DNA of 64,000 bases from CBDDIP01 sp965229005. Lineage in GTDB: Bacteria > Actinomycetota > Acidimicrobiia > Acidimicrobiales > Ilumatobacteraceae. Location of the stretch: positions 1,674,001 through 1,738,000 of the forward strand of contig CBDDIP010000002.1 in the NCBI GenBank assembly GCA_965229005.1. The letters run 5' to 3'. The position numbers were made by a program, and so were the translations under genes. The notes under the pieces were generated by a model, which was not told the DNA's origin, did not search any database, and saw nothing but the letters and a program-made list of their open reading frames with translations. Below are positions 39,953 through 48,131 of the stretch, in pieces (position 1 is the first letter of the stretch; each line of letters begins with the position of its first letter).

Positions 39953-41122
39953 ATGACGGTGATGGGAACGGGTTGGCGGATGGTGGGTGGGGTTGCGACG
40001 GCTTGGTTCGACGCGGGATCGCTGACCGAGGGGGCTGCTCTGGCCCGGCGCGCTCTGGAGGTGTCGGACGAGGTCGCGGTCGATCTGCGCCCGACAGGGG
40101 TGCGCGTTCGGCTCGACGCAGCCGAGCACGCCGACGCGGTATCAGCCGCGGCGCGGGAACTCGGGCTGATCGCGAACCCTGCCGTGCTGCAGCAGCTGAG
40201 CCTCGTGTTCGATTCCACGAACCCGACGGAAGTGAGCCAGTTCTGGCAGCCGGTGCTCGGGCACGCGCCAGAGGAGGGCGGCGTGATGGTCGATCCGGTG
40301 CGCCGTGCCCCGTCGGTGCGCATCCGGCAGACGAGCGAGCTGCGGCCGCTTCGCAACCGCATCCACCTCGACGTCGTGCGACCGGCTGCGGCGGTCGAGC
40401 AGCTGGGTCGTGGCAACGGGTCCGGGCCGTACGGGGTCTGCCACACCGACCCGGACGGCAACGAGGTCGACCTCGTGCCGGGCGACCCGCTCGGTGAGCA
40501 GACCGAGACCGCCGACTGGCACGCGGTGTTCAGCGCGATCGCGTGCTACCGAACCACCTCCCCAACGCAGCAGATCGAACTGGCGGATGCGGTCGCGGCG
40601 CTCGCCGACGATGCGGGCTTCCCGATGCTGATCGACCTTCGCCCCGGGCTCGTGATCATCGACAGCGGGAAGGACCGGTGGGAGAGCGACGCCCACGGCC
40701 TCGAGCTCGACTTCACGGACCTCGCCGCACGCATCCAGACCGCGGCACGCGAGCTCGGGGCTGTTGCGGATCCGGCGTTGCCGCGCTTCGTCCAGCTCTT
40801 CCTCGACGCCGCCGACGTCGCTGCAGTCCGCGGGTTCTGGATGGCCGCGCTCGGATACATCGCCGACCGCCGCGACGGCCTCACCGACATCCACGATCCA
40901 CGCGAGCTGAGCCCGGTGCTCGTGTTCCAGGAGCTCGATGCCTCGGAGACGGAGCGGCGCCGGCAGCGCAACCGCATCCACGTCGAGCTCGCCGTGCCGT
41001 CGGAGGTCGCACCGCAGCGACTGGCCACGGCCCTGGCGGCGGGTGGCGAGCTGCTCGACGAGTCGCCTGGTCGTTGGCGGGTCGCCGACCCCGAAGGCAA
41101 CGAGCTGGTGATCGAGATCTGA
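39953..41122 (+). CDS. Duplicated pterin-dehydratase-like/VOC fusion protein
   Basis: This 389-residue protein is made of two similar halves. The first (about 1-185) has a pterin-4a-carbinolamine-dehydratase-like part (ADAVSAAARELGLIANPAVLQQLSL) followed by a VOC domain (LVFDSTNPTEVSQFWQPVLGH..RIHLDVV..TDPDGNEVDLVPG). The second (about 186-389) repeats the order (IQTAARELGAVADPALPRFVQLFLDAADVAAVRGFWMAALGY..NRIHVELAVP..ADPEGNELVIEI). PCD-like plus VOC single fusions are known in actinobacteria; the double form looks like an internal duplication. Reaction unknown. The TACGGT box suggests a leaderless mRNA. Confidence 0.85.
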   Translation: MTVMGTGWRMVGGVATAWFDAGSLTEGAALARRALEVSDEVAVDLRPTGVRVRLDAAEHADAVSAAARELGLIANPAVLQQLSLVFDSTNPTEVSQFWQPVLGHAPEEGGVMVDPVRRAPSVRIRQTSELRPLRNRIHLDVVRPAAAVEQLGRGNGSGPYGVCHTDPDGNEVDLVPGDPLGEQTETADWHAVFSAIACYRTTSPTQQIELADAVAALADDAGFPMLIDLRPGLVIIDSGKDRWESDAHGLELDFTDLAARIQTAARELGAVADPALPRFVQLFLDAADVAAVRGFWMAALGYIADRRDGLTDIHDPRELSPVLVFQELDASETERRRQRNRIHVELAVPSEVAPQRLATALAAGGELLDESPGRWRVADPEGNELVIEI

Positions 41123-41140
41123 GCCCGGGACGAACTGGCC

Positions 41141-41172
41141 AGCGCCAGAACCGGACGTCGGCTTCTGGCGCT
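41141..41172. terminator. Bidirectional terminator hairpin
   Basis: AGCGCCAGAA (41141-41150) and TTCTGGCGCT (41163-41172) are perfect 10-bp arms with a 12-base loop. It lies between the stops of two convergent genes, 19 and 34 bases away, the right place for a terminator serving both. No T-run follows. Confidence 0.7.
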
Positions 41173-41205
41173 TGTCGGTTCGGACGTTGACGGTCGGGCG
41201 AGCGG

Positions 41206-41829
41206 TCAGTCGAGGCCGTGCTGGACGGCGTAGCGGACGAGGTCGGTGCGGCGGGTGAGGTGCAGCTTGCCGAGGATGTTGCGCACGTGGTTCTCGACGG
41301 TCTTGGCGGAGATCGTCAGCTCGGTGGCGATCTCCCCGTAGCGGTGGCCGCGGGCGACGAGTTGCAGCACCTGCCGTTCGCGGTCCGACAGGGGACTGCC
41401 CGTGATCGTGCTGGAGAGGCGGCGGAACTCGCCGAGCACCAGCGCGGCAAGCGACGGCGAGAACACCGGCTCGCCGGACGCAGCGGCGATCAGCGCGTTG
41501 CGCAGCTCGTCGACCGGCGTCGTCTTCAACAGGTACCCGGCCGCACCGGCGGCGACGGCATCGAGCAGGTCGCGCTCGGCCTCGCTGACCGTGAGGATGA
41601 CGTGGGGGCAGATGGTCGCGCACGCCTGCACGACGGCGAGCCCGCCACCGCGAGGCATGTGCAGGTCGCACACCACCAGCGCCGGCTGCCGTGCAGTGAT
41701 CACGTCGATCGCGCCCTCGGCATCGTCGGCCTCGCCGACCACCTCGAAGCGCGGGCCGAGCTCGGATCGAACGCCGGAACGGACGAGCGCGTGGTCGTCG
41801 GCGAGCACGACGCGGATCGGCTCGGTCAT
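41206..41829 (-). CDS. LuxR/NarL-type response regulator
   Basis: This 207-residue regulator has a receiver domain with Asp11/Asp12, phosphoacceptor Asp55 (VVCDLHMPRGG), Thr80 and Lys102, and a C-terminal LuxR helix-turn-helix SPLSDRERQVLQLVARGHRYGEIATELTISAKTVENHVRNILGKLHLTRRTDLVRYA. All signalling residues are present. The ATG overlaps the stop of the histidine-kinase gene (ATGA), so this is a cognate pair. Target genes are unknown. Confidence 0.95.
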   Translation of the reverse strand: MTEPIRVVLADDHALVRSGVRSELGPRFEVVGEADDAEGAIDVITARQPALVVCDLHMPRGGGLAVVQACATICPHVILTVSEAERDLLDAVAAGAAGYLLKTTPVDELRNALIAAASGEPVFSPSLAALVLGEFRRLSSTITGSPLSDRERQVLQLVARGHRYGEIATELTISAKTVENHVRNILGKLHLTRRTDLVRYAVQHGLD

Positions 41830-42980
41830 GTCGCCTGCGGCTCGCGCGTCCACAACTTCACCTCGGTCCCACTCCCTGGCGCGCTGACGATCGACGCCGC
41901 ACCGCCCACATCGTGCATGCGAGCGATGATCGACTCGCGGATGCCGACCCCGAACGCGTCGACGTCGGCGTCGAAGCCGCGTCCGTCGTCGCGCACGCTG
42001 GCGAACACCTCGTCCGCGCTCAGCGTCTCGGCGAACACGACGACGTTCGTCGGCGCACCGTGCTCCAGCGCGTTCGCCACGGACTCGCCGATGGCGCGAG
42101 CGAGCGCGTCCTGCGTGCGGTGGGCGACGCGGCACCCATCGTCGAGCACGTTGACCACGACCCGCAGATCGGAGCCCGCGCTGGCGCGCTCGACCTGCGA
42201 CTGGATGCGCGCCCGCAACGAGGTCTCACCGGGTGCGGTCGGATCGGTGAACAGGAAGGCGCGCAGGTCTCGATCGGCCTGACGTGCAGTCGCCGCGAGC
42301 TCCGGGTCGGAGCTGCCCGCACGGCGGTCGACGAGGGCCAGCGTCTGCAGGACCGTGTCGTGCAGCACTCGCGCCATCTCGTCGCGCGCCCGCCGGTGGC
42401 TGATCTCGTCCTCCGAGCGGCGAAGCAGCGTGATCAACCAACCGATGAGTGCGCCCATCGCGGCGTAGAAGAGCGCGGTCGCGAACGAGGCGACGAGGTG
42501 CCGCCGTCCGAAGTCGGAGAAGTCGTTCAACGCCGCCGACAGCAGCCGAGCGGGACCGAAGAGGAAGCCGACCGCTCCGGCGGCGAACGGGCCGGCCGCG
42601 ATGGCGACGGACACGGCCGCGATCAACGGCCACTCGGTGGCCAGGTTCTGGCTGGTGGTGAAGACGTGGCCTCGTTCGAACACCCAGCCGTCGGCGACGG
42701 CGAGGACGAGCACGACGACCGTCTCCGACACCACCCACGCAGATCGGCGCAGCCGATCCGGATCGGCACGGGCGAGGACCGTCGCCGACGTCGCCACGCC
42801 CAGCATCACCACGACGGCGCTCCAGGCGGCGAACGGATAGACGAGCGCTCGCCCGGAGAAGGCGACCACGGCCACCATCCACGCCCAGCACAGCCAACGG
42901 GCGATGGCCAGCACCCGCTGCAGGGTGTGCGCCGCAGCCGGTGCCGGTGCCGCCAGTCCGTTCACCCGCGCGCCGGCCAT
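41826..42980 (-). CDS. Membrane histidine kinase (HisKA_3 type)
   Basis: This 384-residue kinase has five to six membrane helices between residues 20 and 185 and no large sensor domain. The dimerization/phosphoacceptor region has EMARVLHDTVLQTLALV with His207, and the HATPase domain has ANALEHGAPTNVVVF (N box) and VRDDGRGFDADVDAFGVGI (G box). It is a NarL-type partner of the downstream response regulator. TACCAT (42987-42992) lies exactly six bases before the ATG and supports that start. A membrane or energy signal is the likely stimulus (inference). Confidence 0.94.
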   Translation of the reverse strand: MAGARVNGLAAPAPAAAHTLQRVLAIARWLCWAWMVAVVAFSGRALVYPFAAWSAVVVMLGVATSATVLARADPDRLRRSAWVVSETVVVLVLAVADGWVFERGHVFTTSQNLATEWPLIAAVSVAIAAGPFAAGAVGFLFGPARLLSAALNDFSDFGRRHLVASFATALFYAAMGALIGWLITLLRRSEDEISHRRARDEMARVLHDTVLQTLALVDRRAGSSDPELAATARQADRDLRAFLFTDPTAPGETSLRARIQSQVERASAGSDLRVVVNVLDDGCRVAHRTQDALARAIGESVANALEHGAPTNVVVFAETLSADEVFASVRDDGRGFDADVDAFGVGIRESIIARMHDVGGAASIVSAPGSGTEVKLWTREPQAT

Positions 42981-42986
42981 CGGGGC

Positions 42987-42992
42987 ATGGTA
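42987..42992 (-). promoter_or_regulatory. Leaderless -10 box (TACCAT) of the two-component operon
   Basis: TACCAT on the minus strand is followed by six bases and the ATG at 42980. No Shine-Dalgarno sequence is visible. Confidence 0.5.
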
Positions 42993-43032
42993 GGTCGTGC
43001 TCGACAGCTCGCCCCTGACGCTCACCGATCGG

Positions 43033-43038
43033 TACGGT
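43033..43038 (+). promoter_or_regulatory. -10 box (TACGGT) upstream of the VOC operon
   Basis: TACGGT lies 44 bases before the ATG at 43083, which has a GAAGGAG Shine-Dalgarno sequence. This unit therefore has a leader, unlike several others that use the same box at six bases. Confidence 0.35.
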
Positions 43039-43082
43039 TGACCTCGCGCGGCCGACGCGCGACGAGGGTGAAGGAGCGAACG

Positions 43083-43787
43083 ATGGGTCTGCCGAACGGT
43101 GTGCACCACCTGGCCATCTCGACCGCCGACATGAAGGGCCAGATCGAGTTCTTCTCCGACGTGCTCGGCGCCGAGCTCAAGGCGCTCTACTGGATGCACG
43201 GCGTGCCGAACACGTTCCACGGCTTCCTCAAGCTCGCCGACTCCAGCTACGTCGCGTTCGTGCAGGGCCCCGACAACGCGTCGATCGAGCCGATCATCGG
43301 CGTCTCGCACGCCGGCAGCTCGGCAGATCCGTCGGCGCCCGGCACCATGCAGCACGTCGCGTTCAACGTCGACACGCTCGAGGAGCTGCTGGCCGTGCGC
43401 GACCGCATCCGCGACCGCGGCGTGAACGTCTTCGGTCCGCTCGATCACGGCCTGTGCCAGTCGATCTACTTCGCCGGTCCGGAGAACCTCTCGCTGGAGA
43501 TCGCCACGTCGGCGGTGGCGATCGACGAGCGGGCGTGGATCGATCCCGAGGTGGTCGGTCTGCTCGGCATCGACGCCGATGAGCTGGACTCGTACACCGG
43601 GCCGGCCGAGTTCGAGTCGCAGGGCGGGGCGATCGTCAACCCGCCGATCGACCCGTCGAAGCCGCACCTGATGATGAACGAGAAGGTGTACCGGGCGATC
43701 ATGTCGATGCCCGACGCCGAAGTGACGGCCCGCCTGTCGGTGCCCGAGCCGCCGGTTCCGTACCCCGCTGTCGCCGTCAACGCCTGA
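43083..43787 (+). CDS. VOC family protein, extradiol dioxygenase/glyoxalase type
   Basis: This 234-residue protein has a VOC domain in the first 140 residues: NGVHHLAISTADMKGQIEFFSDVLGAELKALYWM, MQHVAFNVDTLEELLAVRDRIRDRGVNVFGPLDHGLCQSIYFAGPENLSLEIATS. The metal residues would be His8 or His9, the His of MQHVAF and the Glu of LSLEIA. The long C-terminal extension with EVVGLLGIDADELDSYTGPAEFESQGGAIVNPPIDPSKPH looks partner- or substrate-binding. It starts a four-gene operon with a PLP decarboxylase, a Nudix hydrolase and an acyl-CoA ligase. Confidence 0.88.
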   Translation: MGLPNGVHHLAISTADMKGQIEFFSDVLGAELKALYWMHGVPNTFHGFLKLADSSYVAFVQGPDNASIEPIIGVSHAGSSADPSAPGTMQHVAFNVDTLEELLAVRDRIRDRGVNVFGPLDHGLCQSIYFAGPENLSLEIATSAVAIDERAWIDPEVVGLLGIDADELDSYTGPAEFESQGGAIVNPPIDPSKPHLMMNEKVYRAIMSMPDAEVTARLSVPEPPVPYPAVAVNA

Positions 43788-43820
43788 GCGGATCGAACCC
43801 GCGCACGCGAGACTGGCGCG

Positions 43821-45212
43821 ATGAGTGATCGAGCAGACCTCCTTGCCGCAACAGCGGCGCGGATCGCCGACTACCGCGACCGGGTCGACGAGCTCCCGGT
43901 GTTCCCGACCGTGTCGGTCGACGAGATGCGCACCCGCCTCGGCGTGCTCGAGGACGATCCCCGGCCTGCTGCGCAGGTGATCGACGAGCTGGCCGCAGCA
44001 GCGGACGGCGCGCTGGTCGGCGTCGCCGGGTCGCGGTACTTCGGCTTCGTGATCGGTGGCGCGCTCGACGCGGCGGTGGCCGCCGACCTGCTCACCGTCG
44101 GGTGGGATCAGAACGCGTACAACGCCACCAGCTCGCCGCTCGCTGCGGTCACCGAGGAGGTCGCCGGCGGCTGGCTGAAGGAGCTGCTGTGCGTGCCGGC
44201 ATCGGCGTCGGTGGGCTTCGTCGTCGGCGGCCAGGGTGGCAACACGGTCTCGCTCGCCGCCGCCCGCCACCACGTCCTCGCGGCAGCCGGGTGGGACGTC
44301 GAGCAGCGCGGGCTCGCCGGTTCGCCTCGCGTTCGAATCGTCGGCAACGGCGAGCGCCACGGCACCATCGATCGAGCGCTGCGGCTGCTCGGGTTCGGCT
44401 CCGGGTCGTTGGAGCTCGTGGCCACGGGCTCACAGGGTGAGATCGACGTCGCCGATCTGGCACGAGTGCTCGACAGCGGTGAGCGTGGCCCGACGATCGT
44501 CATCCTCCAGGCCGGCAACGTGAACACCGGTGCGTTCGACGACTTCGAGGCTGCCATCGACGTGGCCAAGGCGCACGACGCCTGGGTGCACGTCGACGGC
44601 GCCTTCGGGTTGTGGGCAGGGGCCAGCGCGTCGTTGCGCCACCTCGTCGCCGGCATCGAGCGGGCGGACTCCTGGGGCACCGACGGGCACAAGTGGCTGA
44701 ACGTGCCGTACGACTGCGGCTACGCGTTCTGCGCCGACCCCGATGCGCACGCCGCGGCGATGTCGTACACCGGCGCCTACCTCACCGGTCAGAACGCAGG
44801 CGGGCTGCGCGCGCCGGGCGACTACGTGCTCGAGTCCTCACGACGCGCCCGCGGCTTCGCCACCTGGGCGGCACTGCGCGAGCTCGGACGTCGCGGTGTC
44901 GAGGAGATGATCGATCGCTGCTGCTCGCACGCCCGGCTGTTCGCCGAGCGCCTCGGCGCGATCGACGGCATCGAGATCGCCAACGACGTCGTGCTCAACC
45001 AGGTGCTCGTCCGCTTCGGCGACGACGATGCGGTGACCGACCGAGTCGTCGCAGCGGTGCAGGCATCGGGGGAGTGCTGGATGGGCACCACCGTCTGGCA
45101 CGGTCGCAAGCTGATGCGCATCTCGGTGTCCAGCTGGCGGACGACCGAGGCCGACGTCGAGCGGTCGGTGGCGGCGATCGTCGCCGCATGCGGCGCCGAG
45201 GCGGGTCGATGA
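43821..45212 (+). CDS. PLP-dependent decarboxylase (group II amino-acid decarboxylase-like)
   Basis: This 463-residue fold-type I enzyme has the PLP lysine Lys291 in DSWGTDGHKWLNVPYDCG, with VHVDGAFGLWAGAS (PLP-binding Asp) before it, and GGQGGNTVSLAAARHHVL at the phosphate-binding site. This is the group II (aromatic/glutamate) decarboxylase family; the substrate may also be a different amine. The upstream VOC gene is 33 bases away. Its TGA overlaps the Nudix ATG (ATGA). Confidence 0.93.
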   Translation: MSDRADLLAATAARIADYRDRVDELPVFPTVSVDEMRTRLGVLEDDPRPAAQVIDELAAAADGALVGVAGSRYFGFVIGGALDAAVAADLLTVGWDQNAYNATSSPLAAVTEEVAGGWLKELLCVPASASVGFVVGGQGGNTVSLAAARHHVLAAAGWDVEQRGLAGSPRVRIVGNGERHGTIDRALRLLGFGSGSLELVATGSQGEIDVADLARVLDSGERGPTIVILQAGNVNTGAFDDFEAAIDVAKAHDAWVHVDGAFGLWAGASASLRHLVAGIERADSWGTDGHKWLNVPYDCGYAFCADPDAHAAAMSYTGAYLTGQNAGGLRAPGDYVLESSRRARGFATWAALRELGRRGVEEMIDRCCSHARLFAERLGAIDGIEIANDVVLNQVLVRFGDDDAVTDRVVAAVQASGECWMGTTVWHGRKLMRISVSSWRTTEADVERSVAAIVAACGAEAGR

Positions 45213-45682
45213 TGGGCCGCAGCGGTGACGGGTTCATGCGCTGCAGCGATGGGCACGTGCGTTGGGGTGTGTTCGGCGCTGCCGGGGTGCTGTTCGTCAC
45301 CGAGGTCGCCGAGCAGCCGCACGTCATGCTCCAGCTGCGGTCGGGCTTCGCCCACGAGGGTGGCACATGGTCGGTTGCCGGCGGCGCGCTCGACTCCGAC
45401 GAATCGCCGCTGGAAGGTGCGTTGCGCGAGGCGGGCGAGGAGGTCGGCCACGCCCCGGAGCCGTGGGAGCTGGTCGGTGAGCATCGCTTCGCGCCCGCCG
45501 ACGACTGGGCGTACACGACGGTGGTGGTTGCCGTGCGCGAGCCGTTCGGCTCCTCGCAGAACTTCGAGACCGACGCCGTGGAGTGGGTGGCCCTCGACGA
45601 CGTGCACGCCCGCCCGCTGCACCCCGGCTTCGCCAGCGCGTGGCCGCACCTGCGGGTGATCATCGAGTCGCGCTCGTCGTGA
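45209..45682 (+). CDS. Nudix hydrolase
   Basis: This 157-residue protein has the Nudix box GGALDSDESPLEGALREAGEEVG, which fits Gx5Ex7REUxEExGU. It hydrolyses a nucleoside diphosphate linked to another group; the substrate is unknown. The ATG overlaps the TGA of the decarboxylase gene, and the acyl-CoA ligase gene starts seven bases after its stop, so it belongs to the same transcript. Its role in the pathway is not obvious; damage repair or CoA/NUDT-type housekeeping is possible. Confidence 0.92.
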   Translation: MMGRSGDGFMRCSDGHVRWGVFGAAGVLFVTEVAEQPHVMLQLRSGFAHEGGTWSVAGGALDSDESPLEGALREAGEEVGHAPEPWELVGEHRFAPADDWAYTTVVVAVREPFGSSQNFETDAVEWVALDDVHARPLHPGFASAWPHLRVIIESRSS

Positions 45683-45689
45683 TCCTGTC

Positions 45690-47069
45690 GTGACGCTCCT
45701 GCGCGCGCTCGACGGCCGGTTCGGCGACCTCGCCGACGCGGTCAGCGTCGCCGGCGAATCGATCTCGTGGGAGCAGCTGGCGGGTCGAGCTCGTGCGCTG
45801 GCTGCGGAGCTCGGCGGCCACCGCGCCGTAGCCGTGTCGGCCACGTCGTCGCTCGACACGGTGATCGCCGTGGTGGCCGGGCTGCTGGCAGGTGTGCCCG
45901 TGGTGCCGGTGCCCAGCGATGCCGGCCCGATCGAGCGAGCGCACGTGCTGCGCGACAGTGGTGCCACCGCCGTCCTCGGAACGCCGCCGTGGGAGGACGT
46001 GAGGCTGCCACTCATCCCGATCGGTTCCGAGCGAACCGACGTGGTGCTCGCCGAGCCGGACGCGTCGGCCGCGGCGCTGATCGTCTACACGTCCGGCACC
46101 ACCGGACTGCCGAAGGGCGCCGTGCTGTCGCGGCGGGCCATCGCCGCCGATCTGGACGGGCTTGCCGATGCGTGGGCGTGGACGCCGGACGACCACCTCG
46201 TCCACGGGTTGCCGCTGTTCCACGTGCACGGGTTGGTGCTCGGTGTGCTCGGTGCGTTACGAGCCGGCAGTCGGCTGACGCACACGGGGCGGCCGGCGCC
46301 GTCGGCATACGCGACGGCCGATGGCTCGCTGTACTTCGGTGTGCCCACCGTGTGGTCGCGCATGTGCGCCGAACCGGAAGCAGCGGCATCGCTGCGTTCG
46401 GCTCGACTGCTCGTGTCCGGCAGCGCGCCGTTGCCGGTTTCGGTGTTCGAGCAGCTCGGTGCGCTGTGCGGTCACGCCCCGGTCGAGCGCTACGGGATGA
46501 CCGAGACCCTGATCACCCTGAGCACGCGCGCCGACGGTGAGCGGCGACCCGGGTGGGTCGGGCTGCCGATCCGTGGCGTCGAGACGCGACTCGTCGACGA
46601 GCACGGCAACGACATGACGCATGACGGCGAGATGGTGGGCAACCTGCTCGTGCGCGGCGACACGCTGTTCGACGGCTACCTCTCCGGTGGTAGGCCGGGC
46701 GACGTGCGCGACGGCTGGTTCGTCACGGGCGATTCTGCGGTGATCGATGCCGGCGGCTTCCACCGCATCGTCGGGCGCACGTCGATCGACATCATCAAGA
46801 CCGGCGGGTACAAGGTCGGCGCCGGCGAGGTGGAGGCCGCGCTGCTCGATCACCCGGGCGTGCGCGAGGTCGCCGTCGTAGGGCTGGCCGACGACGACCT
46901 CGGCCAGCGCGTCGTCGCCTTCGTCGTCGCCGAGGACGTCGACGTAGCGGCGATCGATGCCTTCGTGGCCGCCCGCCTGACCACGCACAAGCGCCCCCGC
47001 GAGATCCGCTTCGTCGACGAACTGCCGCGCAACGCCATGGGCAAGGTCCAGAAGACCAAGCTCACCTGA
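45690..47069 (+). CDS. Acyl-CoA synthetase (malonyl-CoA synthetase-like)
   Basis: This 459-residue ANL ligase is shorter than most. The P-loop IVYTSGTTGLPKG lies at about 131-143, ERYGMTETLITLSTRADGERRPGWVGLPI (A5/A6) and DGWFVTGDSAVIDAGGFHRIVGRTSIDIIKTGGYKVGAGEVE (A7/A8) follow, and the catalytic lysine is Lys452 in NAMGK. The short length and the GRTSIDIIKTGGYKVGAGEVE ending recall MatB-type ligases that activate dicarboxylic acids; that specificity is an inference. It starts at GTG and ends the operon, and a strong hairpin follows its stop. Confidence 0.92.
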   Translation: MTLLRALDGRFGDLADAVSVAGESISWEQLAGRARALAAELGGHRAVAVSATSSLDTVIAVVAGLLAGVPVVPVPSDAGPIERAHVLRDSGATAVLGTPPWEDVRLPLIPIGSERTDVVLAEPDASAAALIVYTSGTTGLPKGAVLSRRAIAADLDGLADAWAWTPDDHLVHGLPLFHVHGLVLGVLGALRAGSRLTHTGRPAPSAYATADGSLYFGVPTVWSRMCAEPEAAASLRSARLLVSGSAPLPVSVFEQLGALCGHAPVERYGMTETLITLSTRADGERRPGWVGLPIRGVETRLVDEHGNDMTHDGEMVGNLLVRGDTLFDGYLSGGRPGDVRDGWFVTGDSAVIDAGGFHRIVGRTSIDIIKTGGYKVGAGEVEAALLDHPGVREVAVVGLADDDLGQRVVAFVVAEDVDVAAIDAFVAARLTTHKRPREIRFVDELPRNAMGKVQKTKLT

Positions 47070-47083
47070 ACGGAGATGGCGCG

Positions 47084-47126
47084 CCCGAGTACTGAACGCG
47101 CGGTGAGCGCGCGTCGGGTACTCGGG
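47084..47126. terminator. Two-step hairpin after the ligase gene (first conformer)
   Basis: CCCGAGTAC/GTACTCGGG (9 bp) and ACGCGC/GCGCGT (6 bp) stack with a symmetric three-base internal loop and a seven-base loop. It lies 15 bases after the stop. Because GTACTCGGG is shared with a second possible hairpin, it may be a switch rather than a simple terminator. Confidence 0.6.
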
Positions 47127-47144
47127 TCGGACGCCCCCGAGTAC
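47118..47144. repeat. Alternative hairpin arm (second conformer)
   Basis: GTACTCGGG (47118-47126) is also the reverse complement of CCCGAGTAC at 47136-47144. The direct repeat CCCGAGTACTGAACGCG occurs at 47084-47100 and 47136-47152, so the middle segment can pair with either side but not both. Confidence 0.6.
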
Positions 47145-47194
47145 TGAACGCGCTGCGGTCGCCTGTGGGAGTGGGGGCTCGGAGGGTCGGTGAG

Positions 47195-47225
47195 CGCACG
47201 TTCGGGCCCCGGGTTCGAACGTGCG
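47195..47225. promoter_or_regulatory. Inverted repeat upstream of the aldo/keto reductase
   Basis: CGCACGTTCG (47195-47204) and CGAACGTGCG (47216-47225) are perfect 10-bp arms around 11 bases. It ends 15 bases before the TACGGT box, the same distance as the repeat at 39886-39925, and is a good operator candidate. Confidence 0.55.
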
Positions 47226-47240
47226 TCCGAACGAGCGGGG

Positions 47241-47246
47241 TACGGT
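47241..47246 (+). promoter_or_regulatory. Leaderless -10 box (TACGGT) of the aldo/keto reductase
   Basis: TACGGT is followed by six bases and the ATG at 47253. This supports the ATG over a GTG 63 bases earlier. Confidence 0.5.
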
Positions 47247-47252
47247 GCCGGC

Positions 47253-48131
47253 ATGCTCCCGCTTGCACCGTTCGGCCGTACGGGTCACCAGTCCACCCGG
47301 GTGATCTTCGGCGCCGCGGCACTCGGTGGGATGAGCCAGTCGCGCGCGGATGCGACGCTCGAGCTGATCTCGTCGCGCGGCGTCAACCACATCGACACCG
47401 CCGCCTCGTACGGTGCGTCCGAGGACCGGTTGCAGCCGTGGCTGGCAACGCACCGCAACGACGTGTTCCTGGCGACGAAGACCGGCGAGCGCAACGGCGC
47501 GGCGGCACGCGCCGAGCTGGAGCGCTCGCTGCAGCGGATGGACGTCGACCACGTCGACATGATCCAGCTGCACAACCTGGTCGAGCCCGACGAGTGGGAG
47601 ACGGCGTTCGGGCCCGATGGTGCGGTCGCCGCACTGGCGCAGGCGCGCGACGAGGGATTGGTGCGGTTCATCGGCGTCACCGGGCACGGGCTGCGCATCG
47701 CCGGGATGCACCTGCGCAGCCTGGCCGAGTTCGACTTCGACGCGGTGCTGCTGCCGTACAACTTCACCCTGATGCAGATCGACTCGTACCGAGCCGACGT
47801 GGAGGCGCTGCGCGAGACGTGTGCGACGCGCAACGTGGCCGTGCAGACGATCAAGTCGATCGCTCGCGGCCGGTGGCCCGACGGTCCGTCCGGTCACTTC
47901 AGCTGGTACGAGCCGCTCACCGACGCCGACGCGATCGGCCGTGCCGTGCGCCACGTGCTGTCGCAGGACCAGCTGTTCCTCAACACCACCAGCGACGCCC
48001 GCCTGCTGCCGATCCTGCTCGATGCTGCTGCGGGAGCGCTCGACGCGCCGAGCGATGCCGAGCTCGCCGGGGACACGGAAGCGTTCGGCGTCACCGAGCT
48101 GTTCGACGGCGCCGAGCTCGAACGGATCTAA
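47253..48131 (+). CDS. Aldo/keto reductase family protein
   Basis: This 292-residue (beta/alpha)8 enzyme has the catalytic tetrad Asp48 and Tyr53 (NHIDTAASYGASEDRL), Lys76 (LATKTGER) and His107 (IQLHNLVEPDEW). It reduces a carbonyl with NADPH. The layout matches AKR subgroups with GRTGHQSTRVIFGAAALGG at the start. The ATG is supported by the TACGGT-N6 box. It is convergent with the MFS gene and overlaps it by four bases. Confidence 0.92.
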   Translation: MLPLAPFGRTGHQSTRVIFGAAALGGMSQSRADATLELISSRGVNHIDTAASYGASEDRLQPWLATHRNDVFLATKTGERNGAAARAELERSLQRMDVDHVDMIQLHNLVEPDEWETAFGPDGAVAALAQARDEGLVRFIGVTGHGLRIAGMHLRSLAEFDFDAVLLPYNFTLMQIDSYRADVEALRETCATRNVAVQTIKSIARGRWPDGPSGHFSWYEPLTDADAIGRAVRHVLSQDQLFLNTTSDARLLPILLDAAAGALDAPSDAELAGDTEAFGVTELFDGAELERI

